Positions 9,052-17,890 of a stretch of 64,000 bases of DNA are shown piece after piece. Positions within the stretch are counted from its first letter, which is position 1. Each line of letters starts with the position of its first letter. The stretch comes from Leptospira sp. WS39.C2 (GTDB lineage Bacteria; Spirochaetota; Leptospiria; Leptospirales; Leptospiraceae). The stretch spans positions 1,265,001-1,329,000 of the forward strand of contig NZ_CP162142.1 in assembly GCF_040833965.1 (NCBI RefSeq), written 5' to 3'. A program made the translations under genes and the position numbers. The notes beneath the pieces are model-generated. The model worked only from the letters and a program-made list of their open reading frames with translations. It ran no database searches and was not told the DNA's origin.

Positions 9052-10605
9052 TCAATTCTTCATTTCTTTTGCCATTTCATCTAATCTTACCATAATCCCT
9101 CCAGTAGATTTACTATTTTCCGAAATTTGTTTGGAAATTTCGACGATGTTGCTTGCATATTCTGATATTTTGGTGGTGATATTTGTTGATTCTTCTGTAG
9201 CTACCTTTTGGGAGTTAGTTGAATTTTCAATGGTTTTACTGGTTTCATAAATTCGAGAGTTTAGATTATCAATTGATTCAATTGCTTTGTCTATTTCTTC
9301 TATTTTGGATCCAACGCCGTTGATTTCTGTTTTGATGATGCCAATTGCTGTGCTAAGTTTTCCCATTCTTTCCGAAGACCGGTTGATAAGTTCACTACTT
9401 TCACTAATCAATGTGAGGTTTTCCTGGATGATTTTTGAAATTTCTTTGGAGTTTTTTGTTGTAGCGTCAGCTAACTTTGAAATTTCTTCTGCAACAACTG
9501 CAAAACCTCTACCATGTTCACCAGCTCTTGCAGCTTCAATTGCTGCATTTAATGATAACAAGTTTACTTTATCTGCTATATCATTGATCACAGAGACAAA
9601 ATCAGAAATTTCCGTACTTTTTTCTTGAAGGATGTTAAATTTATTAATCGATAAGTGAATGTGTTCTGATGTTTCATTTGAATAGTCCATAACTACGTCT
9701 AAGTTTTGATAGATCCTACCAGTTCCAGTTTGGACAGTTTCGTTGATGGTTTTTAGGTCATTCACTGATTGAATTGAAGATTCCGATTCAAGATACAATG
9801 ATTTTGCAATTTTGTTATTCGAGTCAGCCTTTGCAGATAATTCTTGTAATGAAATAGATATTTCCGTTAATGAGGATGCCTGGTGCCCCGAAATTTGTTT
9901 AAGTTCTTCTGAAATTGTATCTTGGTCTTTTATTTGCTGTTTCATCAATTCAATCGTATTTAGAATTGTTTTTGCCATTTGTACTAACGAGTCTAAAGCT
10001 TTTTTCGCTTCTTTTTGTTTTTCAACAGCTAAGTTGAGTAGTGTTCTTGTTGCAGTTGCTCCAACAGTTGCACCAATCCCCACCCAAACAAAAATCAAAA
10101 ATCTTACGATGATATTACTTTTAGGACCACCAGGAATTAATTCTGGTCTAAAAGTGAACAAAACTATTTCAGAAACAATAATCAAAACAAAGTTGTAAAT
10201 GGAAGCATTCCGATTGAAATACAATACACTCAAAACAAAAGAAATGTAAAACGTTGCTGAAAGTTCCGTTGCGCCATAAATTACATATTGAAATACCAAT
10301 AAACACAACGTAACACCAGTTATGGAAATGTAACTAGATGTCCAATGGGATTTTAATCTTGAAGATAATAGGAATCCTACAATCAAGATTGAAGATGCCA
10401 AAACAAACTCGATGATTATACTTTGGTAGGTAAGATAATCTGATCCTTTTCCTGAAATTTTAATAAATAATGTTGCAACGTTTGCTAAAACAAGGATGGA
10501 AAGAAACGATAAAAACATTCGTTTGTTGTTTCTTAACATCACCTCCGTGAAGAGGTCATCGGAAATTGTCATCGTATTTTTTTGAAAAAAAAGTTTAGCA
10601 AACAA
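9052..10605 (-). CDS. Methyl-accepting chemotaxis-type receptor with six-helix membrane sensor
   Basis: The C-terminal half is a standard receptor signalling domain. The hairpin tip reads [20 protein letters not shown] followed by [13 protein letters not shown], and it passes signals to CheA/CheW. The N-terminal 190 residues hold about six membrane helices with short loops and no periplasmic ligand domain, so sensing is likely within the membrane. No HAMP domain is apparent. The first in-frame codon is TTG at 10605, preceded by GAAGG at good spacing; an ATG at 10572 has no such site, so I prefer the TTG. Similar six-helix modules precede the cyclase at 13281, the GGDEF protein at 20092 and the receptor at 37973. 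Confidence 0.88.
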   Translation of the reverse strand: MFAKLFFQKNTMTISDDLFTEVMLRNNKRMFLSFLSILVLANVATLFIKISGKGSDYLTYQSIIIEFVLASSILIVGFLLSSRLKSHWTSSYISITGVTLCLLVFQYVIYGATELSATFYISFVLSVLYFNRNASIYNFVLIIVSEIVLFTFRPELIPGGPKSNIIVRFLIFVWVGIGATVGATATRTLLNLAVEKQKEAKKALDSLVQMAKTILNTIELMKQQIKDQDTISEELKQISGHQASSLTEISISLQELSAKADSNNKIAKSLYLESESSIQSVNDLKTINETVQTGTGRIYQNLDVVMDYSNETSEHIHLSINKFNILQEKSTEISDFVSVINDIADKVNLLSLNAAIEAARAGEHGRGFAVVAEEISKLADATTKNSKEISKIIQENLTLISESSELINRSSERMGKLSTAIGIIKTEINGVGSKIEEIDKAIESIDNLNSRIYETSKTIENSTNSQKVATEESTNITTKISEYASNIVEISKQISENSKSTGGIMVRLDEMAKEMKN

Positions 10606-11084
10606 ACTGTACCTTCTATGGAAAGGGAATGGATTTAGGTCATTTTTTCAAAATGAGATCTTCTGGCAAGAAAGGTCCTGGAAGCCGACAGGTGTTCGCA
10701 ATCTCAAGGGTTAGATTCCCAAGACTCCCTGAAATCAAACTCCAAATCCAATCCAGATAGAACAAATTTCAATTCTCTTATTTTCTGAACCTAGTTCACC
10801 TTCAAAAGAGGAGACGAAAGGAAGTGCTTCTGTTCGTGGAGATTTTACTAAAACTCTCAGGAATTTAAAGGAGTTTTAGAATTTGCAGAGAATTGGGTCT
10901 CCCTCGCGTTAATTGGAGCCACTACTGAAACAAAAGTGGGTATAATTGATTCAAACCGACCAACTTCGTTTTTTAAATTCATTCTAAATTTTTTTCGAAT
11001 TATACCTTTCGATTCCTACCGAGTTTTTGTTTCCGAAGGGTATGTTTGTATTTCGATTGGGCATTCTAGTATCACACAATATTC
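10606..11084. other. Gene-free stretch with possible decayed coding fragments
   Basis: No intact gene is visible. On the minus strand two short open stretches in different frames, about 10735-10876 and 10857-10970, look coding-like (for example SPRTEALPFVSSFEGELG and IPTFVSVVAPINARET) and overlap as a frameshifted gene would. I do not recognise a family. The region leads directly into the second copy of the structured repeat. Confidence 0.35.
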
Positions 11085-11221
11085 TTGCGAGAGGGATCGT
11101 AAGGGCGCGTTAGCGGTCGCAAGGCGACCAAAGCCCTGAAGAGCCCGACCCCAAAATGAACGGAAAATTCGCCTAATGCAGGTTATGTTTTGTAAGAGAT
11201 GAATTCTTTGGGGGCTCGCCC
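11085..11221 (+). repeat. Structured dispersed repeat, copy 2
   Basis: Positions 11085-11155 match 4103-4173 almost base for base. The hairpin here is GGTCGC-AAG-GCGACC: the stem is kept and the loop is changed. The terminal GGGGGCTCGCCC is at 11210-11221, at the same distance (about 70 bases from GAGCCC) as in copy 1, although the bases between differ. It ends about 80 bp upstream of a truncated AraC gene. Confidence 0.7.
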
Positions 11222-11300
11222 TTATATTGAATCATTTTTTTTTGTTTACCACACACCATATCTCTCTTACTGGTCTCATTGTGTCTTTGAAACTTTATTT

Positions 11301-11966
11301 ATGAAACAATTTTTGATATGGGAAGATTTTGCTACATACCGCGGTGAGGTATTTTCAACCCATCGGCATAGCCATTTTTTTATCCAAATTAGTATTCCTG
11401 ATTCAGGCTCTGTTGGATTACGTACAATTGATGGTGTTTGGAAGTCATACAATGTTGTCTGCATACCTTCGGGTGTAAGTCACGAAATGAAGGGTGGGGA
11501 GGGGAACCTTACACTTCTTTATTTGGATCCATTAACAACAGGTTATCAACTTTTTTTTGATAGGAGTTTAGCTTCAAATCAATCAGCATTTGAAGTTGGT
11601 GATGTATTTACAGAAAATCTGAAACAGCAAATTAGAGATATTTTAAAATCATCGAAAAAAGAAGCTCGTATACAACTTCTCGAAATTATAAATAAAAATT
11701 TTGATAAACAAACAAATCGTAAAATGGATCCACGCATTCAAAAAAGTATACAAGATGTAGAGCTTGATTGTTTTTCACTTTCTCATTTAGCAAAGGAGGC
11801 TTCTTTATCTGTTGAAAGGTATCGACATCTTTTTCGTCAGGAAGTAGGTGATGAGTTGTCTGCTAAACTATCAGTCAAAAGACATGTCGTTTCAGAAAAA
11901 TACAAATCGCTCATCGAGTCAATGTATGATGGAAAAACACAAATGCAGATTCATGTAAATAAGTAA
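11301..11966 (+). CDS. AraC-like regulator, C-terminally truncated
   Basis: The N-terminal half is a cupin-like sensor domain (GEVFSTHRHSHFFIQISI, then VCIPSGVSHEMKGG), as in small AraC regulators. The first helix-turn-helix is present (LDCFSLSHLAKEASLSVERY then RHLFRQEVG). After it the usual second HTH and the GF-D-SHF signature are missing; the protein ends after about 35 residues that do not fit the family well. Family members normally have some 40 more residues. I chose ATG 11301 (MKQFLIWEDF) because upstream starts would read out of the structured repeat. It may be a pseudogene or a shortened regulator that still binds DNA weakly. Confidence 0.6.
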   Translation: MKQFLIWEDFATYRGEVFSTHRHSHFFIQISIPDSGSVGLRTIDGVWKSYNVVCIPSGVSHEMKGGEGNLTLLYLDPLTTGYQLFFDRSLASNQSAFEVGDVFTENLKQQIRDILKSSKKEARIQLLEIINKNFDKQTNRKMDPRIQKSIQDVELDCFSLSHLAKEASLSVERYRHLFRQEVGDELSAKLSVKRHVVSEKYKSLIESMYDGKTQMQIHVNK

Positions 11967-12183
11967 AGATCCCTTGATCATTAGGAGTTTTAGGCCTTTA
12001 ACAATTGATGAATTCAAAATAACTCAAAACCACAACGAATGAAATCGTAAAAAAACAACTTTTTCTATTTTTTGTGAAATTCCCTAAGAATTAGGATTGA
12101 GTTTTTACTGGTATTGGATCTCCTTAGCAAAGTTTCGGAGATTCAGAACCACTGTATCCGCAAACATCTCGGAGATTTTGATT

Positions 12184-13242
12184 ATGAATGTTTCTAAAAC
12201 ACTAGTGAAAAGAAAGAGTAATTCCCCATTTTTTTTTCTATTTTTGTTAACTTACTTTCAGTTGTTTTTCTTTTCATGTTCTGACACAAAAGGCGACAAA
12301 TTACCACAACTACTTTTAGGCTTATATGCCACTCAAACTTGTGAATCCAATCCAGAACGTTGTGATTTTGGTTCGTTTACGAGTGCGACAGCTCCGAACT
12401 CCAAAGTTTGGACAGCAATGACTCATGGTGGAAATCAATTTGTCGCTGTTGCGCAAGATACAAGTCTCACCAATTCCGTTATGACATCGACTGATGCACG
12501 TACATGGATTGAACGAACAGCAGCTGACTCTGAACAATGGTTAGGTGTTGCTTACGGTAATAATATCTACGTGGCCATTGCTAATTCTGGCGTTACAAAT
12601 CGTGCAATGAGCTCAACTGATGGGATTACTTGGACAGTACGTGCGTTACCTGGTGGAGGCGGAGTCAATTGGAACAACATAGCTTTTGGGAACGGTCGTT
12701 TCGTTGCAATTTCTAGCACTACAATTGCGACATCAACAAATGGGATCGATTGGACAAGTGTGGCTCCTCCTACTGGAAGTTATGAGGGAATTGCTTTTGG
12801 AAATGGTGTTTTTGTGATCGTTGCTTCAGGTGGTCAGGTGGCAACGTCTTCAGATGCAACAGTATGGACTAGTCGGACTGCTGCCGAAGCAAATGATTGG
12901 AGAGCTGTGACTTTTGGGAAAAATACTTTCGTTGCAGTGGGTAGGACAGGGACTAACCGAGTGATGACTTCCACTGATGGAATTACTTGGACAGCCAGAA
13001 CCGCATCAGAAAATAATGAATGGTATGGCGTCCACTATGGAAATGGACTTTTTTTGGCAGCAGGATTTACGGGAACAAATCGTGCAATGAGCTCAACTGA
13101 TGGGATTACTTGGACTGCAAGGACACCACTTGCCTCAGGCCAATATCGTGGAGTAACGTATGGAAATAACACTTTCGCATTAGTCTCGATTTCAGGTTCT
13201 GCCTCTCAACAAATCCAAATTGCAACATGGGCTATTCGGTAA
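12184..13242 (+). CDS. Lipoprotein with BNR/sialidase-like beta-propeller repeats
   Basis: The start at 12184 has GGAG upstream. The signal peptide ends in a loose lipobox (FQLFFFSC), so a surface or periplasmic lipoprotein is expected. The mature part is a run of about seven repeats of roughly 40-45 residues with the shape W-gvayGNg-FVAV and STDGiTWTaRT, for example VMTSTDGITWTARTASENNE. This is the Asp-box-like pattern of BNR propellers, here with no sialidase catalytic residues that I can see. Two repeats have nearly identical DNA at 12601-12640 and 13081-13120 (the GTGCAATGAGCTCAACTGAT stretch), which suggests recent duplication or conversion. The binding partner is unknown. Confidence 0.75.
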   Translation: MNVSKTLVKRKSNSPFFFLFLLTYFQLFFFSCSDTKGDKLPQLLLGLYATQTCESNPERCDFGSFTSATAPNSKVWTAMTHGGNQFVAVAQDTSLTNSVMTSTDARTWIERTAADSEQWLGVAYGNNIYVAIANSGVTNRAMSSTDGITWTVRALPGGGGVNWNNIAFGNGRFVAISSTTIATSTNGIDWTSVAPPTGSYEGIAFGNGVFVIVASGGQVATSSDATVWTSRTAAEANDWRAVTFGKNTFVAVGRTGTNRVMTSTDGITWTARTASENNEWYGVHYGNGLFLAAGFTGTNRAMSSTDGITWTARTPLASGQYRGVTYGNNTFALVSISGSASQQIQIATWAIR

Positions 13243-13267
13243 GGTAAATAATATATATAATTATATA

Positions 13268-13301
13268 GTTGTTTGTTTTTTCAAATTGGAAAACAAACAA
13301 C
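13268..13301. terminator. Inverted repeat between convergent genes, probable shared terminator
   Basis: A perfect 12-bp inverted repeat, GTTGTTTGTTTT and AAAACAAACAAC, around a 10-base loop. Its right arm lies in the last codons of the cyclase gene on the minus strand. It is well placed to end transcription from both sides. Confidence 0.55.
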
Positions 13302-14519
13302 CTCATATACTGTAATAGGTTTTGATTTTCCTTTTACAATCACTTTGTCTAATTCACGTATAACAAATCCTTCATTCGTTGTATATTTGCCTTCAATTTG
13401 TTGGAATGTAGATTCAGAAATTAAAATAGGGCAATTATAATGTTTGGTTAAACCTTCAATTCTGGAAGCTAAGTTAACATTATCACCAATCACCGTATAA
13501 TCCAATCTGCGATCAGAACCAATATTCCCAACAATCGCTTCTCCAGTATGAATTCCAATACCAACTTTTAGATGATCGTTTGGATTGGTCATTTGATTGT
13601 TTAGTTTTTCTAATTCACGAATCATGGCCACTGCTGATTTTACGGCACGGAGAGCATCATCATCCTGTTTGAACGGAGCACCAAATATAGTCATGATGGC
13701 ATCACCAATGAATTTATCAATTGTACCGTTGAAATGAAATATAACATCCGTCATACGTGATAAATAATTGTTTAAGAAAAGAACTACTTCTTCAGCAGAC
13801 CTTTGTTCGGAAAATTTTGTAAATGAGCGGATATCAGAAAATAGAATTGTAACTTCTTTCATTTCGCCACCAGGTTCTAACTGGGCTTTATTTTTGTAAA
13901 ATTCGCTGACTAATTGTGAGGGAAGGTATCTTTCCATCATTTGTTTTGCATTGGCTTCTTTAACCATTTCGATATTGGAAACAGTGGTAACATAACCTAT
14001 TGCAAGGATCATCCCCAGTCCAATCATCATGGGAAAAAAATCGACTGGGTATCCTTCACCTAATCCAATGGAAATTACAAGAAGGAACACAAAAGATAAA
14101 AAAGCACCATATATAGTACCAATTTTTGAATGTCTAAGTAAGTTAAATTGATAAATGAAAATAGCGCTAATCATCGCAATGAAATAAATGACTCCATTCC
14201 CTCTTTGAACGGTTGGATCAAAGTAAATCATAAGACCAATAATAATATAATCTAAAGTGATCGTAAAAAATTTCAAATAGGTTTTGTATGGGAAGTAGGT
14301 TAGAAATATAAATACAATTCCTGCAAAAACTAGTATTGTTGTATCCAACATAAGTGTGACTATATTTGGTTGGACGATTGTATAATTGATTACTTGGAAG
14401 TAGGATAAGTAATCTAACAGGGAAGCGATGGAGAATATTGTAAGTCTAACAATCGCTACTGTTTTCTCATTTTTCATTTCTCTTGAGACCAAAATTTCAT
14501 CAACAATTGATTTTTTCAT
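13281..14519 (-). CDS. Class III adenylate/guanylate cyclase with six-helix membrane sensor
   Basis: It makes cAMP or cGMP from the nucleoside triphosphate. The C-terminal catalytic domain has both metal aspartates (VTILFSDIRSFTKFSEQRS and DKFIGDAIMTIFGAP), the substrate-selecting Lys in TIDKFIG, and VGIGIHTGEAIVGNIG plus DYTVIGDNVNLASRIEGL with the transition-state Asn and Arg. The N-terminal part has about six membrane helices with short loops. A coiled linker (MMERYLPSQLVSEFYKNK) with the common LPSQLV motif joins the two. The ATG at 14519 has GCGAGGG upstream. It probably acts as a membrane-bound dimer. The lysine suggests adenylate rather than guanylate specificity. Confidence 0.93.
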   Translation of the reverse strand: MKKSIVDEILVSREMKNEKTVAIVRLTIFSIASLLDYLSYFQVINYTIVQPNIVTLMLDTTILVFAGIVFIFLTYFPYKTYLKFFTITLDYIIIGLMIYFDPTVQRGNGVIYFIAMISAIFIYQFNLLRHSKIGTIYGAFLSFVFLLVISIGLGEGYPVDFFPMMIGLGMILAIGYVTTVSNIEMVKEANAKQMMERYLPSQLVSEFYKNKAQLEPGGEMKEVTILFSDIRSFTKFSEQRSAEEVVLFLNNYLSRMTDVIFHFNGTIDKFIGDAIMTIFGAPFKQDDDALRAVKSAVAMIRELEKLNNQMTNPNDHLKVGIGIHTGEAIVGNIGSDRRLDYTVIGDNVNLASRIEGLTKHYNCPILISESTFQQIEGKYTTNEGFVIRELDKVIVKGKSKPITVYEVVCFPI

Positions 14520-14948
14520 TTACCCTCGCGAACATTAAAGAATCCCAAATGCCCCTTATCTATTAAAGAAATAAGAACTTACGTTTGTTGTTAATTTACT
14601 TAGAACAAACTAAACTGAAACCATAATCTTCCTATCCACCTTCACAAACAAACGATAATTAGATTTTACGGTCGGTTTTTAATGATTAGTTGTTGTGGAG
14701 TAAGGTCCTTTTTGACGGATTTTTGTTTTGTAATCCTTTGGATAAGAAAAATGGACACAAGTTTAAATCTAGAATATCCATTTTTATCCTTTGAGGTTAA
14801 TGGCAAAAAATTGACAAATGGTCTAACATTAGAGAATTAAGAAAAGCTGGCTACAAAAATGGTTTAATAGGGAATTCTGAAAAGGACGGCATTTACCATT
14901 GTAGATGGGTTCAATAGTAGGACAAAGTAAATAGGTGCAAATTGATTT
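14520..14948. other. Gene-free gap with one possible coding remnant
   Basis: The gap is AT-rich. A 38-codon open stretch at 14801-14917 on the plus strand (including IRELRKAGYKNG and EKDGIYHCRWVQ) looks protein-like but has no start codon; it faintly recalls the end of a SPOR-type domain. No RNA gene or clear terminator is visible. Confidence 0.3.
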
Positions 14949-15473
14949 ATGAAATTAAAAGATTGGTTTATGATGCAAATTGATGGGAGTGCAGATCCTT
15001 CAATACAACCACTTCCCATAGACTCCAAAGTCAGAGATTGGGAGTTGATGTTAACTTCCAATCAAAGAATAAAAATATCTGACATCATAAAACGAGGTCC
15101 ACTTATCCTAGTTTTTATACGTGGTACTTGGTGTCCATTTTGCCAAATTCACTTAAAGAATCTTTCTGAATGGGCATCACGATTGAATGAAAAAGAAGGT
15201 AACGTAATTGTAATTTCAACAGAGCCTATCGACACACTGAGAAGTTGGCTCAATATCCATCCTATGAATTTTATCTTTGCAAGTGATTCGACGATGGAAC
15301 TTTGTCAATATTTTGGAGTGAGAATTCAACCAAATGATTTTGCTCAAGCGGCCACCTTTTTAATTGATTCAGATTTTACCATTCGATTGGCTTATAAGGG
15401 AAAACGTACTCAAAAATATTTTGATGAAGTGGAAACTGTCATGAAGAATCAAATCCATGGTTCAAAAAGTTAA
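14949..15473 (+). CDS. Peroxiredoxin/redoxin-family protein
   Basis: A thioredoxin-fold protein of the AhpC/TSA-redoxin type, 174 residues. The active-site region reads VFIRGTWCPFCQIHLKNLSE, a CxxC arrangement after the conserved Trp as in thioredoxin-like reductases and PrxQ-like enzymes. Later regions (VIVISTEP, FASDSTMELCQYFGV, AATFLIDSDFTIRLAY) fit the family. No signal peptide is visible, so it is probably cytoplasmic and acts in peroxide or disulfide reduction. The next gene downstream, 50 bp away on the same strand, is an AraC regulator, and DoxX-like and DinB-like genes follow, so a stress-related cluster is plausible. Confidence 0.8.
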   Translation: MKLKDWFMMQIDGSADPSIQPLPIDSKVRDWELMLTSNQRIKISDIIKRGPLILVFIRGTWCPFCQIHLKNLSEWASRLNEKEGNVIVISTEPIDTLRSWLNIHPMNFIFASDSTMELCQYFGVRIQPNDFAQAATFLIDSDFTIRLAYKGKRTQKYFDEVETVMKNQIHGSKS

Positions 15474-15523
15474 AACAAAGTTACCAAATCATATCTTTCT
15501 GAAGTCAAATTTAAGTATTCTAC

Positions 15524-16384
15524 ATGAAATCTAATTTCAAATCCATTCAATATGAATTGAAAGATCCTCTTACTGGCTCCTATTTTTACTTTACTAATGA
15601 TATCTCTAGTTATTTAGAAAATACTTTGGCAAATCCTACAGCAAATCGAATCCTTTGGAACCAAGGCGATGAAAATTTCAATTTTACTTGCGATGAAAAT
15701 ACGGTAGTACTAACGGAAAATTCATTTTGTACGTTAACTGCATTAAATTATGTAAAAATTCCAGAAAACAATCAAAGAATAACAGCGATTTGTTTTAATC
15801 GCGAGTTTTATTGCATTAGAGACCATGATCACGAGGTTTCTTGTAACGGAATTTTATTTTATGGAGCCCAAAAATTTGCTGTCTTGAAAATTCCTAATAC
15901 TGAACTTTTGGCTTTCGAAAAATTAACTGACCTTTTTGTAAAAGAATTTGAAGAGGGTGATAGTTTACATAGTGAAATGTTAGTAAGTCTTTTGAAAATT
16001 TTAATCATTCGACTGACAAGGATTGGACGAAATCAGATTATTGGAATACAGGGTGATAAACAAACCATTGAAACTATACGTAAATTTAATTTGCTTGTAG
16101 AAGAAAATTTTAGGAGTTACAAACAAATTTCTGAATACTCTTTTTTGTTAAATATATCGTCAAAAAAACTAGCTGAGTTATTTCGAAATGCAAAGCTTGA
16201 TCCTCCTTTGCAAACGATTCACCAGCGTATTATTTTAGAAGCAAAACGAATGTTATTATTCACACTAAAGTCAGTAAATGAGATTTCTGATGATCTAGGA
16301 TTTGAAGATGCCAGTCAATTTAGTAAATTATTTAAAAAATACACAGGAAAGTCTCCTGGTATATTTCGATCTAAGAAAAATTGA
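15524..16384 (+). CDS. AraC-family transcriptional regulator
   Basis: A 286-residue regulator. The C-terminal 100 residues hold two helix-turn-helix units: FRSYKQISEYSFLLNISSKK followed by LAELFRNA, and SVNEISDDLGFEDASQFSKL followed by FKKYTGKSPGIFR. The second is the textbook AraC signature. The N-terminal part is a cupin-like sensing domain with many acidic residues and a conserved-looking ICFNREFYCIRDHDHEVSCN stretch containing two Cys and two His, which could bind a metal, though this is inference. It lies between a redoxin gene and a DoxX-like gene, all in the same direction, and probably controls one or both. Confidence 0.9.
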   Translation: MKSNFKSIQYELKDPLTGSYFYFTNDISSYLENTLANPTANRILWNQGDENFNFTCDENTVVLTENSFCTLTALNYVKIPENNQRITAICFNREFYCIRDHDHEVSCNGILFYGAQKFAVLKIPNTELLAFEKLTDLFVKEFEEGDSLHSEMLVSLLKILIIRLTRIGRNQIIGIQGDKQTIETIRKFNLLVEENFRSYKQISEYSFLLNISSKKLAELFRNAKLDPPLQTIHQRIILEAKRMLLFTLKSVNEISDDLGFEDASQFSKLFKKYTGKSPGIFRSKKN

Positions 16385-16478
16385 CATAAAAAATTCCGGT
16401 TTCACCATTGAAATTTATTGCCTTTGAGCTAAAATAAAATAATGATCCAAGTTCTATTCTTCATCTCGAATGGATTAA

Positions 16479-16886
16479 ATGCTTAAAATGTCAAAATTTT
16501 GGATTCTTAATGGAATCAAATTAGTCGTGGGTGTAATTTTTCTACAGACTTTGTTTTTCAAGTTTAGTGCAGCTGAAGAATCTGTATTTATTTTTTCAAA
16601 ACTTGGTGTTGAGCCTTGGGGGAGAATTGGATCAGGATTGATTGAGTTTTTCATTATTGTTTTGTTTTTTAACCCACGTTTCGTTTGGATTGGTGCCTTG
16701 GTTGGAATAGGAGCAATGTTTATTGCTTTGGCTAGTCACGTTTTTATCATTGGTATCGAAGTAGCAAAGGATCATGGTTTATTGTTTATACTGGCACTTA
16801 TTAATTTTATAGGTTGTTGTATCCTTTTATATGCAGATAAAGAAAGTTTTTTGTTAAATTTGAAAAAGGTATTGAATAGACTATGA
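16479..16886 (+). CDS. DoxX-like membrane protein
   Basis: A four-helix membrane protein of 135 residues. The first helix LVVGVIFLQTLFFKF and the later SGLIEFFIIVLFFNPRFVWI and GAMFIALASHVFIIGIE segments fit the DoxX/DoxD-like group, whose members are linked to redox or thiol stress. Starts at 16479 or 16488 are both possible. Its stop overlaps the start of the next gene by four bases (ATGA), so the two are translationally coupled. The biochemical role is not known. Confidence 0.7.
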   Translation: MLKMSKFWILNGIKLVVGVIFLQTLFFKFSAAEESVFIFSKLGVEPWGRIGSGLIEFFIIVLFFNPRFVWIGALVGIGAMFIALASHVFIIGIEVAKDHGLLFILALINFIGCCILLYADKESFLLNLKKVLNRL

Positions 16887-17392
16887 TCCTTGTAGAGGAA
16901 TCTTTGATGATCATTTCATCAATTGAAAAATTAATTAAACAACTTTCTCAAAATGAATTTACAAATCCACTCTCCATACTCAATCAATGTAGTATTTCCC
17001 AACACACTCGTCACATTTTGGAATTTTATCAAGAGTATCTACTTGGTTTACAAAGAGGCGAGATTGATTATGATGCGAGAAAAAGATCAAATCAATTGGA
17101 AGTAGATAAGGAATTTTCTTTAGAGTTTATTTCTTTATTAAAAAAAGAACTTCAGGTAATATCTATAGATGTTCCAATTTTGATCAGTGTATCTACTCAT
17201 GAGAAAGATGTTCGACCAACTTTGAAGAGTTCGAGCTTTCGTGAGTTAGCTTATTGCAACGAACATTCTGTACACCATATGGCTATTATTAAAATTGCTC
17301 TCAACCATTCTTTTCCAAACGTTTTAGTCGCAGGTGGATTTGGAATTGCTTTCTCAACCCAACATGCGACTCAATCGGTGATTTCATCTTAG
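16883..17392 (+). CDS. DinB-family (four-helix) putative metal-dependent hydrolase/transferase
   Basis: A 169-residue helical protein with the DinB/YfiT histidine pattern: His in SISQHTRHILEFYQ and a pair in NEHSVHHMAIIKIAL, which together form the expected metal site. Family members include thiol-S-transferases that use bacillithiol or mycothiol; whether this one does is not shown by the sequence. It overlaps the DoxX-like gene by four bases and belongs to the same operon. An alternative start is the internal MIISSIEKL ten codons in. Confidence 0.75.
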   Translation: MILVEESLMIISSIEKLIKQLSQNEFTNPLSILNQCSISQHTRHILEFYQEYLLGLQRGEIDYDARKRSNQLEVDKEFSLEFISLLKKELQVISIDVPILISVSTHEKDVRPTLKSSSFRELAYCNEHSVHHMAIIKIALNHSFPNVLVAGGFGIAFSTQHATQSVISS

Positions 17393-17407
17393 TGCAGATT
17401 GAAATTA

Positions 17408-17890
17408 TCACTCTTGCATCAATTTTTTCCAATTTGAATTTGCTTTTGGAATTAATTCCTTTTCATTTTCGTTCCAAGGTTTAAGAGTATCGCCCAAGAT
17501 TCCATTATAAAATAAGTTGATTTTCCCATTGATAATTTTGAAACGTTTTGGATCCACCTCAACTTTAGATCCATCTTCACCCATCGCATAGGCACACCAA
17601 CCTCCATATTCAGGTTCAAAGTTGTCTGGATTTTTTTCAAATTTTACTCTATTTTCATTTGAAGTGAAATAGTATGTAATTCCTTTATAGGTCGAGCTGA
17701 CTTCACTTTTTCCTTTGGTGGGTTGGTTGGAAAAATAAGAAACAGGATCATAACCATCAAGTGCAACTCCTAGACGGTTCAAAAGGAAATGTTTTTTTCT
17801 CAACTCATTAGAAACATTCGTCGTTTGTGATTCATTTGGGAATGAAAATAGGAATACACACGTTATGAATATAAGAATTTTTGGTTTCAT
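17408..17890 (-). CDS. Exported YHS-domain protein
   Basis: A 160-residue protein with a signal peptide (ILIFITCVFLFSFPNESQ). The mature part holds a YHS-type domain: LDGYDPVSYFSNQPTKGKSE, then YKGITYYFTSNENRVKFEKN and FEPEYGGWCAYAMGEDGSK. This subgroup is often annotated as YHS domain-containing, and the pattern is common in periplasmic proteins of many bacteria. YHS domains are thought to bind metals, copper in some cases. Convergent with the DinB-like gene, 15 bp apart. The specific role is unknown. Confidence 0.85.
   Translation of the reverse strand: MKPKILIFITCVFLFSFPNESQTTNVSNELRKKHFLLNRLGVALDGYDPVSYFSNQPTKGKSEVSSTYKGITYYFTSNENRVKFEKNPDNFEPEYGGWCAYAMGEDGSKVEVDPKRFKIINGKINLFYNGILGDTLKPWNENEKELIPKANSNWKKLMQE

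Noticed and set aside
10675..10740. Possible tRNA-like fold around GTTCGCAATCTC and GGGTTAGATTCCC
   Set aside because: No acceptor stem, anticodon arm or CCA-compatible end can be drawn. No tRNA gene was found anywhere in the window.
10936..11139. 67-codon open frame on the plus strand
   Set aside because: Its second half is a translation of the structured repeat, and there is no start signal or domain.
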